Origin: an uncultured Ruminococcus sp.
Lineage (GTDB): Bacteria > Bacillota_A > Clostridia > Oscillospirales > Acutalibacteraceae
Length of the DNA: 17,765 bases
Assembly (NCBI GenBank): GCA_902773395.1
Contig: CACYEJ010000234.1
Span: forward strand, 1 to 17,765
Reading direction: 5' to 3'
The position numbers and the translations under genes are program-made. The notes below the pieces were generated by a model, which was not told the origin of the DNA, searched no databases, and was given only the letters and a program-made list of their open reading frames with translations. Shown here one piece after another: positions 13,440 to 17,765 of this stretch (its first letter is position 1; each line of letters starts with the position of its first letter).

Positions 13440-15182
13440 TTACATACTGTCCGGTACGGTAATCTTGAACATTTCCAAAACATTCTTTATAACAAGCTTT
13501 ACCGCAAGGCACAAATTAAGTCTTGCCTGCATGAGCGATTCATCATCGTCCTTAACCCTGCAAGCGTTATAGAATTTATGGAACAGTGTTGCAAGCTGGG
13601 TCACATAACGAGTAATTTTCGTTGGGTCATAACTCTTAGCCGCACTGATAATCTCCTCTGTATAAGAAGCAAGATGTGAGATAAGCTCAATTTCTTCCGG
13701 AGCAGTGAGAAGCTGTAATTCTTCCTCGGTACATTCTCTCGGAGAGATACCCTCGCTTGCAAGCTTTTTAATGATACTGCAAATTCTTGCGTGAGCATAC
13801 TGAACATAATAAACAGGGTTCTGATTATCCTGAGTTACGGCAAGCTCCAAATCAAAATCCATTTGCGTATTCGCTTCACGGGTATTGAACAAGAACCTTG
13901 CGGAATCTACGGGCACTTCGTCAAGCAAATCGCCAAGCTGAATAGCCTTGCCTGTTCTCTTGCTCATTCTGACAACCTCGCCGCCACGCATCAGCCTAAC
14001 GAGCTGCATCAGCACAATGTCAACCTTGCTGCCGTCATAGCCGACAGCATTCATTGAGCCTTTCAGTCTTGCAACATGACCGTGGTGGTCTGCGCCCCAG
14101 ATGTTGATAAGAGTAGTAAATCCTCTGTCAAACTTATTTTTATGATAAGCGATATCTGCTGTAAAGTAAGTTGGGTTGCCATTAGCGCGAATAATAACAT
14201 CGTCCTTTAGCTCCAGCTTGTCTATCTCCTCATCAGTCTTGCCCTGTGCTTTAAGCAGCTCCGTTACTACCTGCTTATTCTTGTACCACAAAGCGCCGTC
14301 CTGCTCATATGTAAGACCCTTTTGCTTTAGAATCTCCACAACCTCTTTAACAGCGCCGCTATTATGAAGCTCACTCTCAAAGAACCACTTGTCATATTCA
14401 ATTCTGTATTTCTTCATATCCGCCTGCATTTTGGCAATATTTCTCGGAAGCGCAAAAGCAACAAGAGCCTGCTTACGCTCACTCTCCTCAGCGTTTATGA
14501 GTTCTGTGCCGTTCTCTTCGATAAAAAGCTTTGCGGCGTCGATAATATCCTCGCCCTTGTAACCGTCCTCAGGGAACTCAATAGAATCCTTACCGTTCAC
14601 TTCCTGAATAAATCTCACATTCAAAGAATTTGCAAACTTCTCAATTTGGTTACCGGCGTCATTGACATAGAACTCTCGCCAAACATCGAAGCCGGCTTTA
14701 TCCATAACGGCTGCCAAGCAGTCGCCCAAAGCGCCGCCTCTTGCGTTACCCATGTGCATAGGACCTGTTGGGTTTGCCGATACGAACTCAATCATTACCT
14801 TTTCGCCCTTGCCGAAGTCGCTCTTACCGTAATTGCTGCCCTCTGATGCAATCTCTTTCAGAACATCGGAATAATACCTTTTTGACAAAAAGAAATTGAT
14901 AAAGCCGGGGCCGGCAATCTCACAGCGGTCAATATACGTCTGTGACAAATCAAGATTATTGACAATGGCATTTGCGATATTTCTCGGCGCTGTTCTGAAA
15001 GCCCTTGCACAAGCCATAGCGGCATTTGTGGCAAAGTCGCCGTTCTTCTTATCAGCCGGAACCTCTATAACAAAATCGGGAATTTGCGCATCTATAAGCT
15101 CGCCGCCTGCAACTGCCTTTTCTATTGCGCACACAACGGCTGTTTTCAAATCATTTACAGAATTCATTGCTATTTTAGACAT
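13440..15182 (-). CDS. argS: Arginyl-tRNA synthetase
   Basis: This class Ia synthetase charges tRNA-Arg. The 580-residue protein has the Arg-specific N-terminal domain (about 1-110) and the HIGH-type signature HMGN (143-146) in SANPTGPMHMGN. The KMSKS-type signature MSKRTG lies at 406-411, and the C-terminal part is an alpha-helical anticodon-binding domain with YVQYAHARICSI and a final VPDSM. A short charged stretch (about 302-323) after the ALWY segment looks like a small insertion relative to the forms I know. AAGGAGAT precedes the ATG by about 8 bases. The start overlaps the end of the DUF1934 gene by 8 bases. Confidence 0.96.
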   Translation of the reverse strand: MSKIAMNSVNDLKTAVVCAIEKAVAGGELIDAQIPDFVIEVPADKKNGDFATNAAMACARAFRTAPRNIANAIVNNLDLSQTYIDRCEIAGPGFINFFLSKRYYSDVLKEIASEGSNYGKSDFGKGEKVMIEFVSANPTGPMHMGNARGGALGDCLAAVMDKAGFDVWREFYVNDAGNQIEKFANSLNVRFIQEVNGKDSIEFPEDGYKGEDIIDAAKLFIEENGTELINAEESERKQALVAFALPRNIAKMQADMKKYRIEYDKWFFESELHNSGAVKEVVEILKQKGLTYEQDGALWYKNKQVVTELLKAQGKTDEEIDKLELKDDVIIRANGNPTYFTADIAYHKNKFDRGFTTLINIWGADHHGHVARLKGSMNAVGYDGSKVDIVLMQLVRLMRGGEVVRMSKRTGKAIQLGDLLDEVPVDSARFLFNTREANTQMDFDLELAVTQDNQNPVYYVQYAHARICSIIKKLASEGISPRECTEEELQLLTAPEEIELISHLASYTEEIISAAKSYDPTKITRYVTQLATLFHKFYNACRVKDDDESLMQARLNLCLAVKLVIKNVLEMFKITVPDSM

Positions 15183-15621
15183 TTTCTGTATCTCCTTTTT
15201 TGCGAAGAATAATTAACATATGGTTGTCACTCTGGAAATCGGAATTAAAATCTATAGTATAATCTATTTCAATTTTGCCTCCGTTTTCGTCCACGTCATA
15301 GGCGATCGTTTCTGTGTAAATCCCTATTGACATACTGCCAATGGAAGATGAATACATACACTGATGACGCTTTCCACATTCAAGAATAAGCTGGCTGTAG
15401 CGATTGCCTCCGTTCTTTACAAGAGTGATTTTATCCTTGCTTTCTATCTTAATTACATTTGACACGTACACATTGTTATTATCGGGATCATACTCTCTGT
15501 ACTTGATGAACTTTTTACCGTTTCGCTCTATATAGCTTGCCGAGGTAGTAAGCTCAATAGTATCCTCATCTTCTTCAAAGGACTGTGTACCTATCACTGA
15601 AATAATATATTTATCGTCCAA
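15175..15621 (-). CDS. DUF1934 (YwiB-like) beta-barrel protein
   Basis: The 148-residue protein matches the pattern of DUF1934: an N-terminal VIGTQSFEEDEDTIEL strand pair, a KYREYD segment, TLVKNGGNRYSQLILECGKRH, and a final EIDYTIDFNSD. Bacillus YwiB belongs to this family and likewise lies next to argS; the fold is a small calycin-like barrel, and its function is unknown. Translation starts at TTG 15621, with AAAGGA about 10 bases upstream and no better ATG nearby. It sits between murI (14 bases away) and argS (overlapping). Confidence 0.82.
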   Translation of the reverse strand: MDDKYIISVIGTQSFEEDEDTIELTTSASYIERNGKKFIKYREYDPDNNNVYVSNVIKIESKDKITLVKNGGNRYSQLILECGKRHQCMYSSSIGSMSIGIYTETIAYDVDENGGKIEIDYTIDFNSDFQSDNHMLIILRKKGDTENV

Positions 15622-15635
15622 GCTTTCACGTCCTT

Positions 15636-16448
15636 TTAATAATGTTGAATATCAACTCTGCTGACATTCTCACCTATATTTGAGTTCAGGAAAATCGAAG
15701 CGATATCAGAGAATCCTTCTGTTCTGTCGCTGACAAAGAACTTGCACTCGCCTTCCTCCTCCGAGGTATTGAGCAAATTTTTCTCCCCAAGGAGCTTCTC
15801 TGCATAGAGGGCGGTTTCCTTGCCGCTGTCTATCAATTTGACGTCCATACCGACATACTCGCCTATCACAGCCTTTAGAATGGGGTAATGCGTACAGCCA
15901 AGAATAATAGTATCCACCTTTTCTTTTTTCAGAACTTCAAGATATCTTTCAACTGTAAGCTTTGCAATAGGGTCATCAGAAGAGATAAAGCCCTCCTCCA
16001 CAAGCGGCACAAACAGCGGACATTCCTTTTGAACCACCTGTAAATCGCTGTTGATTTTTTCCAGTTCCTTTTTATACGAACAGCTAAGGATAGTGGCTCT
16101 GGTACCGATTACGCCAATTTTGCCGTTTTTCGTAGCTAAAGCGGCGGCTCTTGCAGTAGGCTCGATAACGCCGCTGTACGGCACAGGCAATTTCTCACCG
16201 ATATCAGAAGCGGTTGAGCTGACAGTACCGCAGGCTGCAATGACCATTTTCACATTATTGCTGAGAAGAAAATTTGCGTCCTGAGTGGCATATCGTCGAA
16301 TTGTAGTAACGCTTCTGTTGCCATAGGGAACTCTTCCCGTATCTCCAAAGTAAACGATATTTTCGTGCGGCATAATCGCACGGAGCTGTTTTACGGCAGT
16401 CAAGCCTCCTAGCCCCGAATCAAAGACACCAATAGGTTGTACGGACAT
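15636..16448 (-). CDS. murI: Glutamate racemase
   Basis: MurI makes D-glutamate for peptidoglycan by two-base racemisation using two cysteines. The 270-residue protein has FDSGLGGLTAVKQL (9-22), FGDTGRVPYGNRS (34-46), the first catalytic Cys73 and the second, Cys185, in GCTHYPIL with His187. The first motif reads ACGTVSS instead of the usual ACNT, so Gly stands where a substrate-contacting Asn is common; I believe this variant occurs in other Clostridia, but cannot check. GGAGGT lies 5 bases before the ATG. First gene of its operon. Confidence 0.94.
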   Translation of the reverse strand: MSVQPIGVFDSGLGGLTAVKQLRAIMPHENIVYFGDTGRVPYGNRSVTTIRRYATQDANFLLSNNVKMVIAACGTVSSTASDIGEKLPVPYSGVIEPTARAAALATKNGKIGVIGTRATILSCSYKKELEKINSDLQVVQKECPLFVPLVEEGFISSDDPIAKLTVERYLEVLKKEKVDTIILGCTHYPILKAVIGEYVGMDVKLIDSGKETALYAEKLLGEKNLLNTSEEEGECKFFVSDRTEGFSDIASIFLNSNIGENVSRVDIQHY

Positions 16449-16467
16449 AATAGACCTCCGATTTTTT

Positions 16468-16481
16468 ATTCTATATAGAAT
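16468..16481. promoter_or_regulatory. 14-bp perfect palindrome in the murI leader
   Basis: ATTCTATATAGAAT is a perfect palindrome about 20 bases upstream of the murI start and about 35 bases downstream of its -10. It leaves no loop for a good hairpin, which makes a dimeric-protein site at least as likely as an RNA structure. No regulator is identified. Confidence 0.35.
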
Positions 16482-16514
16482 CTGTTTTCAGGAATTATTT
16501 TACTTATACATTCT

Positions 16515-16543
16515 ATTTTACCATAAACACAAACTATGTGCAA
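16515..16543 (-). promoter_or_regulatory. Promoter of the murI-DUF1934-argS operon
   Basis: On the minus strand TTGCAC (16543-16538), a 17-bp spacer and TAAAAT (16520-16515). The same TTGCAC hexamer serves as -35 at the fatty-acid operon promoter. The leader to murI is about 60 bases. Confidence 0.8.
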
Positions 16544-16562
16544 CATTTTTTTCAATTAAGTA

Positions 16563-16591
16563 GTGACAAAACGGGAAATATCGGTTATAAT
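16563..16591 (+). promoter_or_regulatory. Promoter of the Lys-rich hypothetical gene
   Basis: GTGACA (16563-16568), a 17-bp spacer and TATAAT (16586-16591). It is divergent from the murI promoter, whose -35 box is about 20 bases away, so the two may share regulation. Confidence 0.78.
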
Positions 16592-16644
16592 CTAAGGTAG
16601 ATGTTTTTTAGATACTTAAAGAAAAAGAAAGGAATGCTTTAATT

Positions 16645-17466
16645 ATGATAAATAAGGCGTTTGAAATCGTCAACAGAAAGGTTGAAGCTGCTTTAAGCGA
16701 GCAGGGCTTCACCAAGCAGAATGTATCCGGTACAGACAGCAACGAGCTTGTATCGCTTTACACCGGCGAATCCACAGCTTACTCAGTCATCTACTACAAG
16801 GACAAAAAGCATATGGTAATGAGAAGCTGCTCTATGACAGACGACGGTCCCGACAATGAATGGAAAACCATTGGCACATGGATGTTTGACCCGGCAACCG
16901 ACAAAGAGCGTGAAGCGGAATCAATAGGCAACGACTTTGCTGAGTGCGTGGCTGCGCCAAAGTTTACTCAGGCAGCAAAGCAAAAGAAAAAGAAGAAAAA
17001 CAGCGACGACGGCAACGGCGATCCGGTATTCTTCTCAAAAAGACTTGTAGCAATATTCCCAGAGCTAAAGGAACAAATACGCACCGAAGAGGAATCCTAC
17101 GAGCAGTTCAGAGCGGTTACATTCACAAGAGCAAGCATTGTGCCAAAGGTACAGGAACTGCTTGAACGCAACAATAAAAAAGAGGTTGACAAGCTTGCGG
17201 AAATTCTCTCGGCACAGTACTCCTACGGTGATATTGATACACGTCCGCTGATTACGATGATTATACTAAACTCCGTCACAAACGAAGAGCAAAAAGAAGC
17301 ACTTAGCAGAGAGATGTCCGAAGAGCTGCAAAAGGCATGGAAGGCAGCCGAAAAGTACAGAGGCAAAAAGGTAAAACCTGCCAAGAAGAAAAAACAGTCC
17401 TTAATGCAGAAACTCATGGCTCAAAGCATTGAGAATCAGAAAGCCTACAGCGAGGGCAGATTGTAA
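16645..17466 (+). CDS. Hypothetical Lys-rich two-part protein
   Basis: I do not recognise this 273-residue protein. It lacks a signal peptide and membrane segment, so it is probably cytoplasmic. An N-terminal part (about 1-105, with mixed strand/helix character and a GTWMFDPATD segment) is joined by a basic linker (KQKKKKKNSDDGNGD, 112-126) to a mainly helical C-terminal part (about 130-235). A second basic stretch (240-250) and a short helical tail follow. The two Lys runs could bind nucleic acid or ribosomes, but no motif proves it. AAAGGAA lies upstream of the ATG. It has its own promoter and is followed by a terminator-like hairpin, so it is probably monocistronic. Confidence 0.75.
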   Translation: MINKAFEIVNRKVEAALSEQGFTKQNVSGTDSNELVSLYTGESTAYSVIYYKDKKHMVMRSCSMTDDGPDNEWKTIGTWMFDPATDKEREAESIGNDFAECVAAPKFTQAAKQKKKKKNSDDGNGDPVFFSKRLVAIFPELKEQIRTEEESYEQFRAVTFTRASIVPKVQELLERNNKKEVDKLAEILSAQYSYGDIDTRPLITMIILNSVTNEEQKEALSREMSEELQKAWKAAEKYRGKKVKPAKKKKQSLMQKLMAQSIENQKAYSEGRL

Positions 17467-17521
17467 GATTTAGCACTTTATCTTTTATACTCAAAAGCGT
17501 GAAGATTTAGCAATTATCTTT
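17465..17521 (+). repeat. Pair of short palindromic direct repeats
   Basis: Two near-identical 20-21-base words, AAGATTTAGCACTTTATCTTT (17465-17485) in its first 20 bases and AAGATTTAGCAATTATCTTT (17502-17521), start 37 bp apart. Each has AAGAT/ATCTT ends and could form a weak hairpin. The first overlaps the stop codon of the Lys-rich gene. Confidence 0.6.
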
Positions 17522-17529
17522 CTCATACC

Positions 17530-17562
17530 GGCAATTCGCAAGCTCTTGCCTGTTTTTGTTTT
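17530..17562 (+). terminator. Probable terminator after the Lys-rich gene
   Basis: GGCAA (17530-17534) pairs with TTGCC (17546-17550), followed by TGTTTTTGTTTT. The stem is short; an alternative GCAA-GCTC-TTGC hairpin overlaps it. The T-rich tail makes it terminator-like. Confidence 0.5.
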
Positions 17563-17637
17563 AACTGAAAGAGTTATTTATAGATTGCTTTATTTTGGTG
17601 ATACTTGCTCTATCATAGTTTGTTTAGTTTCGCTGAG

Positions 17638-17765
17638 GGTAATTTATTTTTCTACACTAATTTGTTTCGTCAGCGACCGGGCTCTGCATTAGGAACACCT
17701 GCCAATCAGTCTACGCCTGGCGGCTTGACTTCTTGGGGTGTTCCGTCACCCGCAAAATTTTGAAA
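17638..17765. other. GC-richer structured patch cut by the window edge
   Basis: Inverted repeats TCGCTGA/TCAGCGA (about 17630-17678) and GGAACACC/GGTGTTCC (about 17692-17744) nest with GCCA/TGGC. GC content rises sharply over the AT-rich spacer. On the minus strand a frame entering from the right edge reads through GDGTPQEVKPPGVD to a TGA at 17708-17706, so this may instead be the 3' end of a leftward gene. A structured RNA or repeat is the alternative. I could not match it to 6S RNA, tmRNA, SRP RNA or RNase P from memory. Confidence 0.35.

Noticed and set aside
14364..14846. 160-codon plus-strand frame opposite argS
   Set aside because: Antisense shadow of argS; no ribosome binding site or recognisable motif.
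17600..17765. 6S RNA, tmRNA, SRP RNA or RNase P RNA at the right edge
   Set aside because: None of the conserved core sequences I know for these RNAs is present, so only an unnamed structured patch is reported.
1..17765. CRISPR array, insertion sequence, prophage or toxin-antitoxin genes
   Set aside because: No regularly spaced repeats, transposase or integrase motifs, or typical toxin/antitoxin pairs were seen on either strand.

Overview
The window looks like a chromosomal segment from a low-to-moderate GC clostridial Firmicute, most likely an Oscillospiraceae/Ruminococcus-type gut bacterium. The evidence is AGGAGG-type ribosome binding sites, several TTG starts, canonical TTGACA/TATAAT-like promoters with 17-bp spacers, a fabH-acpP-fabK-fabD-fabG-fabF-fabZ-accD-accA cluster using FabK as its only visible enoyl reductase, and a murI-ywiB(DUF1934)-argS string. 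The species call is inference; no rRNA is present. No CRISPR array, tRNA, rRNA, insertion sequence or phage gene was seen.

Layout, left to right. (1) At 57-85 a strong minus-strand promoter fires out of the window. (2) A single-gene flotillin/SPFH unit follows (promoter 243-271, CDS 315-1901), ending at a bidirectional terminator (1990-2026). (3) A small DUF2809/VanZ-like membrane protein lies on the minus strand. (4) A minus-strand type II fatty-acid synthesis operon occupies 10339 down to 2435. It encodes FabH (initiation), ACP (carrier), FabK (enoyl reduction), FabD (malonyl loading), FabG (ketoreduction), FabF (elongation), FabZ (dehydration) and AccD/AccA (the carboxyltransferase half of acetyl-CoA carboxylase). 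The biotin carboxyl carrier (accB) and biotin carboxylase (accC) genes often found in such clusters are not here. Two non-coding stretches inside the operon are structured: the acpP leader (three CACGTA-type words able to form alternative stems) and the acpP-fabK spacer (a multi-hairpin block that looks like a dispersed repeat). (5) A divergent 432-bp intergenic region carries the fab promoter and a perfect TTGACA-17-TATAAT promoter for a plus-strand operon. That operon encodes a metallo-beta-lactamase-fold lipoprotein, an ECF sigma factor, a zinc-finger (ZAS-type) anti-sigma factor and an unknown 149-residue protein. It ends at a bidirectional terminator (12874-12915). (6) A minus-strand operon holds murI, the DUF1934 gene, argS and a Ser/Glu-rich protein with a C-terminal membrane segment. 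(7) Divergently, an unrecognised Lys-rich 273-residue protein has its own promoter. It is followed by two small direct repeats, a terminator-like hairpin and a GC-richer structured patch cut by the window edge. That patch may hold the 3' end of a leftward gene.

Most of the window is housekeeping. The more unusual parts are the MBL-lipoprotein/ECF sigma operon, the two structured elements flanking acpP, the repeat-bearing Ser-rich protein, and the structured patch at the right edge.
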